Assembly: GCA_964395765.1 (NCBI GenBank)
Contig: CAYNCU010000006.1
Coordinates: forward strand, 1 to 44,407
DNA: 44,407 bases
Direction of reading: 5' to 3'
Source: DATDPY01 sp964395765
GTDB taxonomy: Bacteria > Bacteroidota > Bacteroidia > Cytophagales > Cyclobacteriaceae
Shown: positions 8,736 to 18,048 of the stretch, one piece after another
How the letters are laid out: each line of letters begins with the position of its first letter
Position numbering within the stretch: position 1 is the first letter of the stretch
Made by a program: the position numbers and the translations under genes
The notes under the pieces: generated by a model
The model's database searches: none
What the model was told of the DNA's origin: nothing
The model's input: the letters and a program-made list of their open reading frames with translations, nothing else

Positions 8736-11700
8736 ATGGAGCAAAAAAGTTTTAAAATATTTTTTTTTAATAATAAAGGTCAATCCTGTTTTTCAACAGG
8801 CAAAATAGCATTCCTTTTTCTGTTCGTGATGCTGGGATGCCGGCCCGAAACTCCGAACACTTTTTTTACACTATTAAGACCTTCCGATACGCATGTCCGG
8901 TTTAAAAATACCCTGAAAGAAACCAATCAATTCAATATTATTGAATACCTGTATTTTAACAACGGAGGTGGTGTTGCCGCGGGAGATATCAATAACGACG
9001 GATTGCCCGATTTGTATTTTACCTCCAGTCAGGGAAGTAACCGGCTTTATTTGAATGAAGGAAATTTCAGGTTTAAGGATATTACGAAACAGGCCGGTGT
9101 TGATGGCGAAGGTAACTGGTCGACCGGGGTTACCATGGCCGATGTGAACGGAGACGGCTTGCTGGACATCTACGTTTGCTGCCTGGGAAATTATAAAGGA
9201 ATAAAAGGACATAACTTATTGTATATCAATAACGGGAACCTGACTTTTACCGAAGAATCCCACCAGTATGGCCTGGATTTTTCAGGGTTCTCGACACAGG
9301 CCGCATTTTTCGATTATGATCTGGATGGTGATCTGGACATGTACCTGACAAATCACTCGGTACATTCTTCCAGAACTTACGGACCGGCCACCTTACGATA
9401 TGAATTTGATCCCCTTGCAGGAGATCGTTTATTCAGGAATGTCACGCATAACGGCAAAACTTATTTTCTGGATGTTACGCGAAGGGTCGGGATTTACAGC
9501 AGCCAGATCGGTTATGGACTCGCGGTTAGCATCGGTGATGTGAACAATGACGGCTACCCGGATATTTATGTGGATAATGATTTTCATGAAAATGATTACC
9601 TCTATATTAATCATCGTGACGGAACTTTCTATGAGTTGCTTCCTGATATGATTGAACATACAAGCCGCTCATCCATGGGAAATGACATGGCTGATTTTAA
9701 TAATGACGGGAATCTTGATATTGTGAGCCTTGATATGCTTCCCAATGATGAGATTACCCGGAAAAAATCGGGAGGAGATGACGATCTGGAGTTATACCAG
9801 TTGAAATTGGATAATGGTTATTATTATCAGTTTGTCAGGAACATGTTGCAGTTGAACCTGGGGGATAGTCATTTTGCAGAAATAGGCAGGTTCTCAGGGA
9901 TATATTCCACGGACTGGTCGTGGAGCCCCTTATTTTGTGACCTGGACAACGATGGCTATAAAGATCTTTATATAACCAACGGGATCTACCGGAGAGCCAA
10001 TGACCTCGATTATATAAAATCTTTGACGCAGAAGTCTGACCGCGGTATTCCATTGAACGATATGCGGAATCCCGATAATCTGTTATATGAAAAAATGCCG
10101 TTGAATCCGCTCGTCAATTATGTGTATAAAAATAACGGCGATCTGACTTTCACCAATGAAGCGGCCAGTTGGGGAATGAATTTCAAATCCTATTCCAATG
10201 GATCCTGTTATGCCGATTTGGATAATGACGGCGATCTTGATCTGGTTACTAATAATATTAATGGTGATGCTTTTATTTACAGGAATAACAGCGAGCTCTT
10301 CGTAAAGAATCATTTCATAAAATTTTCATTTAAGGGTGAGGGGGAAAATAAATTCGGCATTGGCGCCCGGGTTACGCTATATGAAAAGGGTAAAATGCAA
10401 ATGGAGGAAAATTATACCACACGCGGATTTGAGTCTTCGGTACCTCCGGTTTTGTTGTTCGGGACGGGTAAGGCAGATTCAATCGATTCGGTATTAGTTC
10501 AATGGCCGGGAGGTAAAACGGAGAAACTTTATAATTTGAAGGCCGATCAGGAAATAACATTGGCCATAAAAAATGCCGGGGAAATCCCGGGATCGGGGAA
10601 TAGGACCGGGAATGAGAAAAAATACCTGTTCTCAAAAGCGAAAGATATACCCGGACTGGTCTTTCAACATTCGGAAAACAGATTCACGGACTTATCAAGG
10701 AATTTTTTGACCCCCTATGATATGTCCAGGGAAGGTCCGTGCATTGCAGTAGGGGATGTAAATAATGATCACAGGCAGGATATTTTCTTTGGTAATGCGA
10801 AGGGTAAACCGGCTGAATTACTCGTTTCAGGTAAATCAGGATTCCGGAAAACAAATGATAAATTATTCGAAACGTTTGCGGGATACGAAGATGTGGCGGC
10901 GGTTTTTTTTGATGCCGATAACGACGGTGACCAGGATCTGTACGTGGTCAGCGGAGGCGATGAATACAAAGATAACAACCCGTTCATGCAGGACCGGCTA
11001 TATATTAATGACGGTCACGGTAACTTCAGCTATGATAAAAATTCATTGCCTGTCTTTTATCATAACGGCTCATGCGTGAGTCCGGCGGACTTTGATGGCG
11101 ATGGGGATATTGATTTGTTTGTCGGCTCGCGTTCGATTCCCGGAGCATACGGAATGCCGGCGCATTCTTATTTATTGGAAAATAATGGTTTCGGTCATTT
11201 TACCGATGTTACCCGGGAAAAATGTCCAGAGCTGTCTTCTCTCGGCATGATTACAGGAGCTTGCTGGGCGAATGTAAACAAGGATAAATCCCCCGACCTG
11301 ATCCTGGCCGGTGAATGGATGCCGGTCACTGTTTTTTTGAATAAAAACGGGAAATTGTTAAAAGATGAACGGCTTAACGGGCTTCAGCAATCCAACGGAC
11401 TTTGGTTTTGTATAAAAGCAGCGGACCTGGACGGTGACGGAGACATGGATCTCATTGCCGGTAACCTTGGTTTAAATGCCGGCATAAGAGCGGACAGTGC
11501 CAATCCTGTAAAATTATTTATCAATGATTTTGATAACAACGGCACCAGCGATCCTGTTATTACCTGGAAAAGAAACGGTAAAGATTATCCAATCGCCACC
11601 GTCGATGAACTGACCCGGCAGATCGGCTCTTTAAAAAACAAATTTCCAACTTATGCTTCCATGGCCGGCAAAACGGTTCAGGAAATTTTTTCACCCGAAA

Positions 11701-12119
11701 AACTGGATAGTTCAGTGATTAAAAATATATATGAATTCAGGTCTGGAATTTTTATAAACCAGGGGGATGGGATTTTTAAATTCAGTGCCCTCCCTGCAGA
11801 AGCGCAATTTTCTACGGTGACCCAAATTCTTGTTGATGATTTTGACATGGACGGGACTAAGGACATCCTGGTAGCCGGCAATCTTTACGAGGTACGCCCT
11901 TCCATAGGACGAATGGATGCAAGTTTCGGCTGGTTTCTGAAAGGAGAAATTAAAAAAGAAGGTGGTCTGATGTACCGCGCGGAATGGCCGGATCAAAGCG
12001 GCCTGATGATCAGAGGCCAGGCGGGTTCCCTGAATGAGTTCAATTTCGGAAATGATAAAATAATTGTGGCGGGGCTGAATAACGCAAAAGCGGAATACTA
12101 TTCTGTGAATATAAAATAG
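8736..12119 (+). CDS. CRTAC1-type lipoprotein with FG-GAP/VCBS repeats and ASPIC/UnbV domain
   Basis: An 1127-residue lipoprotein (lipobox VMLGC, Cys35). At least thirteen calcium-binding D-x-D/N-x-D/N-G type loops recur, starting near residues 83, 135, 192, 267, 319, 401, 493, 673, 724, 785, 896, 930 and 1034, which fits one or two beta-propellers on each side of a central ASPIC/UnbV domain (about 535-610, with LFGTGKADSIDSVLVQWPGG). Related Bacteroidota proteins are usually encoded in polysaccharide-use loci; carbohydrate or protein binding at the cell surface is the common guess and is not proven. It is divergent from the TonB-receptor operon and is followed after 30 bases by a GH92 gene, so the two are likely co-transcribed. 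Confidence 0.9.
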   Translation: MEQKSFKIFFFNNKGQSCFSTGKIAFLFLFVMLGCRPETPNTFFTLLRPSDTHVRFKNTLKETNQFNIIEYLYFNNGGGVAAGDINNDGLPDLYFTSSQGSNRLYLNEGNFRFKDITKQAGVDGEGNWSTGVTMADVNGDGLLDIYVCCLGNYKGIKGHNLLYINNGNLTFTEESHQYGLDFSGFSTQAAFFDYDLDGDLDMYLTNHSVHSSRTYGPATLRYEFDPLAGDRLFRNVTHNGKTYFLDVTRRVGIYSSQIGYGLAVSIGDVNNDGYPDIYVDNDFHENDYLYINHRDGTFYELLPDMIEHTSRSSMGNDMADFNNDGNLDIVSLDMLPNDEITRKKSGGDDDLELYQLKLDNGYYYQFVRNMLQLNLGDSHFAEIGRFSGIYSTDWSWSPLFCDLDNDGYKDLYITNGIYRRANDLDYIKSLTQKSDRGIPLNDMRNPDNLLYEKMPLNPLVNYVYKNNGDLTFTNEAASWGMNFKSYSNGSCYADLDNDGDLDLVTNNINGDAFIYRNNSELFVKNHFIKFSFKGEGENKFGIGARVTLYEKGKMQMEENYTTRGFESSVPPVLLFGTGKADSIDSVLVQWPGGKTEKLYNLKADQEITLAIKNAGEIPGSGNRTGNEKKYLFSKAKDIPGLVFQHSENRFTDLSRNFLTPYDMSREGPCIAVGDVNNDHRQDIFFGNAKGKPAELLVSGKSGFRKTNDKLFETFAGYEDVAAVFFDADNDGDQDLYVVSGGDEYKDNNPFMQDRLYINDGHGNFSYDKNSLPVFYHNGSCVSPADFDGDGDIDLFVGSRSIPGAYGMPAHSYLLENNGFGHFTDVTREKCPELSSLGMITGACWANVNKDKSPDLILAGEWMPVTVFLNKNGKLLKDERLNGLQQSNGLWFCIKAADLDGDGDMDLIAGNLGLNAGIRADSANPVKLFINDFDNNGTSDPVITWKRNGKDYPIATVDELTRQIGSLKNKFPTYASMAGKTVQEIFSPEKLDSSVIKNIYEFRSGIFINQGDGIFKFSALPAEAQFSTVTQILVDDFDMDGTKDILVAGNLYEVRPSIGRMDASFGWFLKGEIKKEGGLMYRAEWPDQSGLMIRGQAGSLNEFNFGNDKIIVAGLNNAKAEYYSVNIK

Positions 12120-12149
12120 AAAATTATTTTAACCTGTTAACGAGAGATC

Positions 12150-14450
12150 ATGATAAGTAAAAAAATAATTCCAATCTTGAGCCTGGTATTTTTTCTCGCA
12201 GGTTGCAGGGATCACAAACAGGAAGCAAAGGTTGAACATGACAAAGACTGGGTACGGTACGTCAATCCCATGATGGGGACAGCTTCCACATTTGAATTTT
12301 CCCATGGTAATGTTTATCCGGCAGTGGCAAGACCCTGGGGAATGGATTTCTGGACGCCTCAAACCGGCGATATAGACAATACATGGATCTATCAATATGG
12401 ATCGGATAAAATACAGGGAATCCGGCATACGCATGAACCGAGTCCCTGGATGGGAGATTACGGGGCCTTTTCTCTGATGGCTATAACAGGGAAACTGATT
12501 ACCGATGGCAAACAGAGGGCTTCAGCCTTTGATCATCAGCATGAAACGGCAACCCCATATTATTACAGTGTTGTCCTCGAAGATTATCATATCCTGGCAG
12601 AGGTAACGGCAACTGACAGAGCCGCCATTATACGGTTTACTTTCCCTGCTTCCAGGGAATCTTATATTCTTTTTGATGCCTTTGATAAAGGATCTTATGT
12701 ACGGTACAATACCGACAGCGACCGTTTTCAAGGCTATGTAACCAATAACAGCGGCGGTGTTCCGGATAATTTCAGGGAATATTTTTATGGAAAATTGAGT
12801 AAAAAACCTGCGGCTTCCGGTGTCTGGGATAAGAATAAAATTTATAATAATCAATCCGAAAAAAAAGGAGATCATGTCGGAGCCTGGTTCCGCTATCAAT
12901 CTACAGACAAGGAGCAGGTTGAAATAAGGGTCGGGTCCTCATTTATCAGTAATGAACAGGCGGAAAGGAACCTCGAAAATGAAATCGGCGACAGCACCTT
13001 CGAAGAGGTAAAAGAGAGAAACAAGGAAATATGGAATGCTCATTTAAACAGGATTCAGGTTGAAGGCGGAACTGAGAATCAATTTAAAGTTTTCTATACC
13101 TGCCTGTACAGGTCATTATTATTTCCGAGAATTTTTTATGAATTTGATAAAACGGGAAACATGATCCATTATAGCCCCTATGACGGGAAAATTCACCCGG
13201 GCCCCATGTTTGCCGACGACGGTTTCTGGGATACTTTCAGGGCTGTGTTTCCCCTGTTTACCTTACTTTATCCCGATCGGGAATCCCTGATGATGCAGTG
13301 GCTTGTCAATGCAGGGAAGGAAGGAGGATGGCTCCCGATCTGGCCCAGTCCGGGTTACAGAAAAGTTATGATCGGTTCGCATAATGCTTCCCTGTTGGCT
13401 GATGCCATGGTTAAGGGGATCCATGGTTTTGATTCCTTAAAAGCATTTGAGGGTGTGGTAAAGGAAGCAACCGAAATCGCCCCTGATTTTGCGCCCGGCA
13501 GAGATGGGCTCCAATATTACCTTAAACTCGGATATTGTCCCTACCCGGAGGTCAGGGAATCGACTGCAAAAACCCTGGAATATGCCTACGATGATTTCTG
13601 CATCAGGCAAATGGCTGACATTTTGGGGAAAAAGAAAGAAGACAGCATCTTTTATCAACGTGCTTTCAATTACCGTAATGTTTTTGATAAGTCCAGGCTG
13701 TTAATGCAGGGAAGAAAATCGGATGGTTCATTCCTGCATTCATTCAGCCCCTTTGCCTGGGGCGGCCCATTTACTGAAGGGAATGCCTGGCATTATACCT
13801 GGTCGGTATTCCAGGACCCGCAGGGCCTGATCGACCTGATGGGAGGTCGGGAAGAATTTGTCAAAATGATGGATTCGGTATTCGATTTACCCCCCGTATT
13901 CGATAAGGGAACTTATCCCATTGTCATCCATGAAATTTCGGAGATGGTAAAAGGAGGCATGGGACAATATGCCCATGGAAATGAGCCCATACAGCACATG
14001 ATTTATCTTTATGATTATGCCGGCGAACCATGGAAAACTCAGTATCATATTCGTGAGGTCATGAACCGGTTATATAATCCCGGGCCGGAAGGATATTGTG
14101 GTGACGAAGATACAGGCCAGACTTCGGCCTGGTATGTTTTCAGCGCCATAGGATTTTACCCGGTTTGCCCGGGAGTTCCTCAGTATGTAATCGGAAGTCC
14201 GCTTTTCAAAAAGGCTTCCCTCCATTTTGAGAACGGGAAGATCTTTACTATTTCGGCTAATGGAAATTCCGATTCAAACCGGTATATTAAATCCGCAAAG
14301 TTAAATAATCAGGACTTTACGCATACATGGCTTATGCATGATGATATCATTAATGGCGGAAAACTGGAATTTCAGATGGATTCCATTCCCGATAAAACAT
14401 GGGGAATAAAACAGGAAGACCGGCCTTATTCATTAAGTAATGAAAAATAA
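12150..14450 (+). CDS. GH92 exo-alpha-mannosidase, lipoprotein
   Basis: A 766-residue glycoside hydrolase family 92 enzyme. These calcium-dependent inverting enzymes remove alpha-mannose from N-glycans or mannans. Visible signatures are VRYVNPMMGT near the start of the mature chain, DDGFWDTFRAVFPLFTLLYP in the (alpha/alpha)6 domain, HGNEPIQHM (about 608-616, containing the general acid Glu) and GDEDTGQTSAWYVFSAIGFY (about 650-669, with the acidic residues placed for base catalysis). A lipobox (FLAGC) gives a lipid anchor. Length is normal for the family. It sits between the CRTAC1-like lipoprotein and a TspO-like membrane protein, 30 and 12 bases away, as one operon. Linkage type (alpha-1,2, 1,3, 1,4 or 1,6) cannot be read from sequence. 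Confidence 0.94.
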   Translation: MISKKIIPILSLVFFLAGCRDHKQEAKVEHDKDWVRYVNPMMGTASTFEFSHGNVYPAVARPWGMDFWTPQTGDIDNTWIYQYGSDKIQGIRHTHEPSPWMGDYGAFSLMAITGKLITDGKQRASAFDHQHETATPYYYSVVLEDYHILAEVTATDRAAIIRFTFPASRESYILFDAFDKGSYVRYNTDSDRFQGYVTNNSGGVPDNFREYFYGKLSKKPAASGVWDKNKIYNNQSEKKGDHVGAWFRYQSTDKEQVEIRVGSSFISNEQAERNLENEIGDSTFEEVKERNKEIWNAHLNRIQVEGGTENQFKVFYTCLYRSLLFPRIFYEFDKTGNMIHYSPYDGKIHPGPMFADDGFWDTFRAVFPLFTLLYPDRESLMMQWLVNAGKEGGWLPIWPSPGYRKVMIGSHNASLLADAMVKGIHGFDSLKAFEGVVKEATEIAPDFAPGRDGLQYYLKLGYCPYPEVRESTAKTLEYAYDDFCIRQMADILGKKKEDSIFYQRAFNYRNVFDKSRLLMQGRKSDGSFLHSFSPFAWGGPFTEGNAWHYTWSVFQDPQGLIDLMGGREEFVKMMDSVFDLPPVFDKGTYPIVIHEISEMVKGGMGQYAHGNEPIQHMIYLYDYAGEPWKTQYHIREVMNRLYNPGPEGYCGDEDTGQTSAWYVFSAIGFYPVCPGVPQYVIGSPLFKKASLHFENGKIFTISANGNSDSNRYIKSAKLNNQDFTHTWLMHDDIINGGKLEFQMDSIPDKTWGIKQEDRPYSLSNEK

Positions 14451-14462
14451 AATAAACTGGCT

Positions 14463-15239
14463 ATGAAAAAGATTTGGATGATCCTGGCAGGTGCGGCGTT
14501 TCTTGTCATGATTTACATAAATTATTTATCTGTTACAGGACAAATTAACGGTATGTATACAGGACAGGTTTCTGCATTGTATCCAACCTATTTCACTCCG
14601 GCCGGATATACATTTTCCATTTGGGGAATCATCTATCTTTTTAACATTGCCTTTATTATTTATGCATTGATCGGGACTTTTTTTCACCCGAATGATTATC
14701 CGCCCTTAAGGATTCTGCAGATGTATTTTGTGACTTGCCTACTCAATTCGGGATGGATTATTGCATGGCACTATCAGGCCATTTTAGTATGCATGGTATT
14801 GATGATCTTCTTATTGATTGTCCTGTATACTATTTACCAGGAGGTAACTGCTGAATATGAAAGATTTGTGCCCCAGTATATAGTTGCCGTAATCCCGTTC
14901 AGCCTCTACCTGGGGTGGATTGTAGTGGCCACGCTGGCGAACTTCGCGGTACTGATAAATGATTTGAAATGGGTAGGCATGGATTTTCCGGCGGCTTACC
15001 TTGCGACCGGACTCATTGTTTTGGCAACGGTACTGAATATTTATATTCTGATTAAGAAAAAAGACCTTTTCTTCGCGCTTGTCTTTCTCTGGTCGGCAAT
15101 GGGAATCATCAGCGCCAGAAGAGCGGAAGGAACGGCAGAAGCACATATAGTAGCCATCGCGGCGCTGTCCGGAATGGTCCTGGTATTTTTGTGTATGATC
15201 TTTATGCGATTTTTTGTGATCAGGAAGGAAAGCAAGTAG
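14463..15239 (+). CDS. TspO/MBR-like tryptophan-rich multi-pass membrane protein
   Basis: A 258-residue, very hydrophobic protein with about seven predicted membrane segments. The region YFTPAGYTFSIWGIIYL (about 39-55) matches the opening motif of the TspO/MBR (tryptophan-rich sensory protein) family, and NSGWIIAWHY (about 94-103) fits its second helix. It is longer than classical five-helix TspO (about 160 residues), like the extended Bacteroidota branch. Family members bind porphyrins or sterols, but a role here is unknown. It follows GH92 by 12 bases, although a link to glycan use is not obvious. Its TAG stop (15237-15239) overlaps the 3' end of the convergent tRNA-Arg gene. Confidence 0.65.
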   Translation: MKKIWMILAGAAFLVMIYINYLSVTGQINGMYTGQVSALYPTYFTPAGYTFSIWGIIYLFNIAFIIYALIGTFFHPNDYPPLRILQMYFVTCLLNSGWIIAWHYQAILVCMVLMIFLLIVLYTIYQEVTAEYERFVPQYIVAVIPFSLYLGWIVVATLANFAVLINDLKWVGMDFPAAYLATGLIVLATVLNIYILIKKKDLFFALVFLWSAMGIISARRAEGTAEAHIVAIAALSGMVLVFLCMIFMRFFVIRKESK

Positions 15240-15289
15240 CCCCGACAGGAATCGAACCTGTATCTAGAGTTTAGGAAACTCCTATTCTA
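15237..15289 (-). tRNA. tRNA-Arg(CCU), 3' portion, cut by the gap
   Basis: On the minus strand this runs from the anticodon stem to the discriminator base. The anticodon loop is TTCCTAA, with CCT at positions 34-36, read as Arg. The T arm ACAGG-TTCGATT-CCTGT and the acceptor strand CGGGGCT plus A73 are intact. The 5' part is lost in the N gap but is present in the copy on the other side. Read together, the two pieces give a complete 73-base cloverleaf. Confidence 0.85.
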
Positions 15290-15436
15290 NNNNNNNNNNN
15301 NNNNNNNNNNNNNNNNNNNNNNNNNNNNNNNNNNNNNNNNNNNNNNNNNNNNNNNNNNNNNNNNNNNNNNNNNNNNNNNNNNNNNNNNNCGACAGGAATC
15401 GAACCTGTATCTAGAGTTTAGGAAACTCCTATTCTA
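15243..15436. repeat. 47-bp perfect direct duplication flanking the N gap
   Basis: Bases 15243-15289 and 15390-15436 are identical. The first copy ends exactly where the Ns begin and the second begins exactly where they end, which is the signature of two contig ends that overlap but were not merged. Confidence 0.9.
15290..15389. other. assembly gap of exactly 100 N
   Basis: A run of 100 undetermined bases, the conventional placeholder for a gap of unknown size. Because the flanks are the same 47 bases, the true sequence may be continuous with no missing DNA. Confidence 0.97.
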
Positions 15437-15455
15437 TCCATTGAACTACGAGGCC
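15390..15455 (-). tRNA. tRNA-Arg(CCU), 5' portion through the T arm
   Basis: On the minus strand this begins GGCCTCG (acceptor), TA, a D arm GTTC-AATGGATA-GAAT, an anticodon arm GGAGT-TTCCTAA-ACTCT, a four-base variable loop AGAT and the T arm. The last six bases of the acceptor end are missing at the contig edge but are seen in the other copy, where they pair with this 5' strand through one internal and one terminal G-U. No CCA is encoded. It lies 86 bases downstream of hflX on the same strand. Confidence 0.88.
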
Positions 15456-15541
15456 GGATAAGTGCATTAATATCTTTATATGAATTATTGATTAATTTAT
15501 AACCGTCTTCGTTAAAACTACGGCAGTCGAAGCAAAAATGG

Positions 15542-16714
15542 CTAATAAATCTCGTTTTTCAAATAATTGGGATAAATCTGGAGATGACGTTCCCGGATCA
15601 ACACAAAAATTTTCTTTTTCAGTAAATCAATGTTTTTATGCCCGGTTGCCGAGATGTAAATGCCGTTATTATTCTCTGAATTATAATAGTTATTCTCCAG
15701 TTCGGCAAAGTTAAGCAAAGGGTCTTGCTGTAACCTGTTTTTTATCAGATTATCGGTTTTATTATAAACAGACAATATGGGTTTATTGATTGCGCCGATT
15801 TCCTTTAATGTCTGGTTCACTATCTCGATCTGTTCTTCATAAGCAGGATGGGAAATATCGATAATATGTAACAGAATGTCCGATTCGCTGACTTCGTCCA
15901 GCGTGGATTTAAAGGATTCAATCAGGTGATGGGGAAGTTTCCTGATGAAGCCGACTGTATCGGAAATCAGGAATGGGATATCGCCAATAACTGCCTTTCG
16001 GACTAAAGAATCTACTGTAGCAAATAATTTATTTTCAATTTGGGTTTCGGTCCTGGATAGCAGCGACATCAGGGTTGATTTCCCGGCGTTTGTATAACCC
16101 ACCAAGGCAACCCTCACTATGCTCTCGCGGGATTTTCGTCGTGTGGCGGTTTGTTTTACTATTTTGGAAAGTTTATTTTCCAGGACGGAAATCTGGTTAC
16201 GTATGGCGCGCCGGTCGGTTTCGATTTCTTTTTCGCCGGCTCCGCCCCTGGTTCCTGTTCCTCCGCGCTGTCTTTCCAGGTGAGTCCATAATTTTGTCAA
16301 CCTGGGTAAAAGATATTTATATCTCGCCAGTTCAACCTGGGTTTTTGCCTGGGCGGTTTTGGCACGGGTTAGAAAAATATCCAGAATTAAAAGACTGCGG
16401 TCATATATTCTGCATTGGGTCGTTCTCTCAATATTCCTGATCTGGGTGGGAGTGAGATCTTCATCGAATAATATACAGTCGATATCATGGGTCCTGATAA
16501 AATCATTGATTTCATTTAATTTTCCCTTCCCGATATAAGTGCCGGGGTTAGGATTTTTCAACTTCTGGGTGAACTTTCTTACGGTCTGGATTCCGGCCGT
16601 TTCAGCAAGTAAAGACAGTTCCTCCAGGTATTCTTTAGCCTGCATTTCCGATTGAGACGGATTTATCGGGGCAATAAGCACGGCCCGGGTCTTATTTTCA
16701 GATGTATTGATCAT
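15542..16714 (-). CDS. hflX: ribosome-associated GTPase HflX
   Basis: A 390-residue GTPase that binds the 50S subunit and splits or rescues stalled ribosomes under stress. The N-terminal half is the HflX glycine-rich domain (GTYIGKGKLNEI, about 58-69; DEDLTPTQIRNIE, about 84-96), followed by a long helical segment containing the RGGTGTRGGAGEKEIETDRR loop. The G domain shows G1 GYTNAGKST (about 205-213), G3 DTVGFI and G4 NKTD. Length is normal. It diverges from the polysaccharide cluster across a 176-base spacer that holds a perfect -7 element and a dyad. The tRNA-Arg gene lies downstream on the same strand. Confidence 0.95.
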   Translation of the reverse strand: MINTSENKTRAVLIAPINPSQSEMQAKEYLEELSLLAETAGIQTVRKFTQKLKNPNPGTYIGKGKLNEINDFIRTHDIDCILFDEDLTPTQIRNIERTTQCRIYDRSLLILDIFLTRAKTAQAKTQVELARYKYLLPRLTKLWTHLERQRGGTGTRGGAGEKEIETDRRAIRNQISVLENKLSKIVKQTATRRKSRESIVRVALVGYTNAGKSTLMSLLSRTETQIENKLFATVDSLVRKAVIGDIPFLISDTVGFIRKLPHHLIESFKSTLDEVSESDILLHIIDISHPAYEEQIEIVNQTLKEIGAINKPILSVYNKTDNLIKNRLQQDPLLNFAELENNYYNSENNNGIYISATGHKNIDLLKKKIFVLIRERHLQIYPNYLKNEIY

Positions 16715-16772
16715 CCGGGAAAGTTATTTTTCTTTTACCAGGAGGGTTACTTTTCAATCAAATTCACGATTA

Positions 16773-16811
16773 ATTACAAAAATATCTAAATTCAGTATAA
16801 ATTTGTAATTG
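16773..16811. promoter_or_regulatory. 9-bp dyad overlapping the hflX -7 element
   Basis: AATTACAAA (16773-16781) and TTTGTAATT (16803-16811) are perfect inverted repeats separated by 21 bases. The left arm overlaps CAAAAATA (16778-16785), which reads TATTTTTG on the minus strand, a full match to the Bacteroidota -7 consensus, placing a start about 57 bases before hflX. No good -33 TTTG is seen. The dyad could be an operator controlling one or both divergent genes. Confidence 0.45.
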
Positions 16812-16890
16812 GGTTTGTCGTTAACAGGGTATTGAATATAGCTATCCTGCCAAATAGCGATTTTTAAGGATTAATCGTAATTTCGCGCCA

Positions 16891-17991
16891 ATGAAAATAG
16901 CTGTTGTTTTAAACACTTCATGGAATATCTATAATTTCAGATTAGGTTTGATCGAATCACTCCAAAACCAGGGACATGAAGTGTTTGCCGTGGCCCCGCA
17001 TGATGAATATACAAAATACCTTATTGAAAAGGGCTGTAAATATGAGAAGGTTACGATGGACAGCAGGGGGGCCAATCCCTTCAAGGACCTCGCACTGACT
17101 TTTGAGCTTTACAGGATATACAGGAGAATCAAACCTGATGTAATTCTTCATTTTACTATAAAACCGAATATCTACGGATCGTTCGCCGCCAGCCTGCTTA
17201 AAATTCCGGTGATCAATAATGTTTGTGGTCTCGGAACAGTTTTCCTGAAGAAAGGAATTGTTTACAAGATTGCCAAACTGATGTACAGGTTATCCTTCAG
17301 GTATCCTAAAAAAGTATTATTCCAGAATCACGAGGATCGTGCACTTTTTGTGAATGAAAGACTGATCGATTCTTCCAAAACCGATATTGTTCCGGGATCG
17401 GGAATCGATCTTAATAAATTTGTTTTTGAAAATCTTCCTGAAAATAAAGAATTTACCTTCCTGCTGGTCTCCCGCTTAATTCATGATAAAGGAATTATCG
17501 AATTTATTGAAGCGATAAGGAAACTTAAGGAAAAAGGGATTAAGGCAAGATACCAATTACTCGGAGCCATTGACGAAAAACACAAAAGAGGGATTCCTGA
17601 AAAGAAAATCAGGACATGGATCGAGTCTGATACGGTAGAATACCTGGGAAGAGCCGAGGATGTCAGGGATTTCATTAGAAAAGCGGATTGTGTTATACTG
17701 CCTTCTTACCGCGAAGGCACTCCTCATACGCTATTGGAAGCATCAAGCATGGGAAGACCGATTATCACGACCGATGTGGCGGGATGCAATAATGTTGTAG
17801 TAAACAATTTTAACGGCCTGCTGTGCAGGATCAAGGATCCCGAAGACCTGGCCCGGAAAATGGAGCTGATGCAGCAACTCGGCCTTCAGGAAAGACAGGC
17901 AATGGGCAAAAGAGGTAGAATCAGGATGGAATCATTTTTTAGTGAAAAGGTAGTTATCGAAAAGTACCTCGAAGAGATCTCCAATTTATAA
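16891..17991 (+). CDS. glycosyltransferase family 4 (surface polysaccharide synthesis)
   Basis: A 366-residue retaining GT-B glycosyltransferase. The N-terminal Rossmann domain opens with VVLNTSWNIYNFRLGLIESL, and the C-terminal domain carries FLLVSRLIHDKGIIEFIEA and the donor-binding E-x7-E motif (EGTPHTLLE, about 275-283) that contacts the nucleotide sugar. No membrane segment is obvious, so it probably acts at the inner face of the cytoplasmic membrane. It heads a rightward cluster with rfbC and Wza/Wzc-like genes, so it probably adds a sugar to a lipid-linked polysaccharide repeat. Donor and acceptor cannot be assigned. Confidence 0.88.
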   Translation: MKIAVVLNTSWNIYNFRLGLIESLQNQGHEVFAVAPHDEYTKYLIEKGCKYEKVTMDSRGANPFKDLALTFELYRIYRRIKPDVILHFTIKPNIYGSFAASLLKIPVINNVCGLGTVFLKKGIVYKIAKLMYRLSFRYPKKVLFQNHEDRALFVNERLIDSSKTDIVPGSGIDLNKFVFENLPENKEFTFLLVSRLIHDKGIIEFIEAIRKLKEKGIKARYQLLGAIDEKHKRGIPEKKIRTWIESDTVEYLGRAEDVRDFIRKADCVILPSYREGTPHTLLEASSMGRPIITTDVAGCNNVVVNNFNGLLCRIKDPEDLARKMELMQQLGLQERQAMGKRGRIRMESFFSEKVVIEKYLEEISNL

Positions 17992-18048
17992 GTTGAAAAT
18001 TTGATTCAATTGATTTCCTTGTCTTAATTAGCATAATGAACCGAAGAC

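Noticed and set aside
12522..12899. 125-residue antisense frame inside GH92
   Set aside because: It is a shadow of the GH92 coding frame with no recognisable domain.
15243..15436. Two tandem tRNA-Arg genes
   Set aside because: The duplicated 47 bases end exactly at the N run on both sides, and each copy is incomplete in a complementary way, which fits an unmerged contig overlap better.
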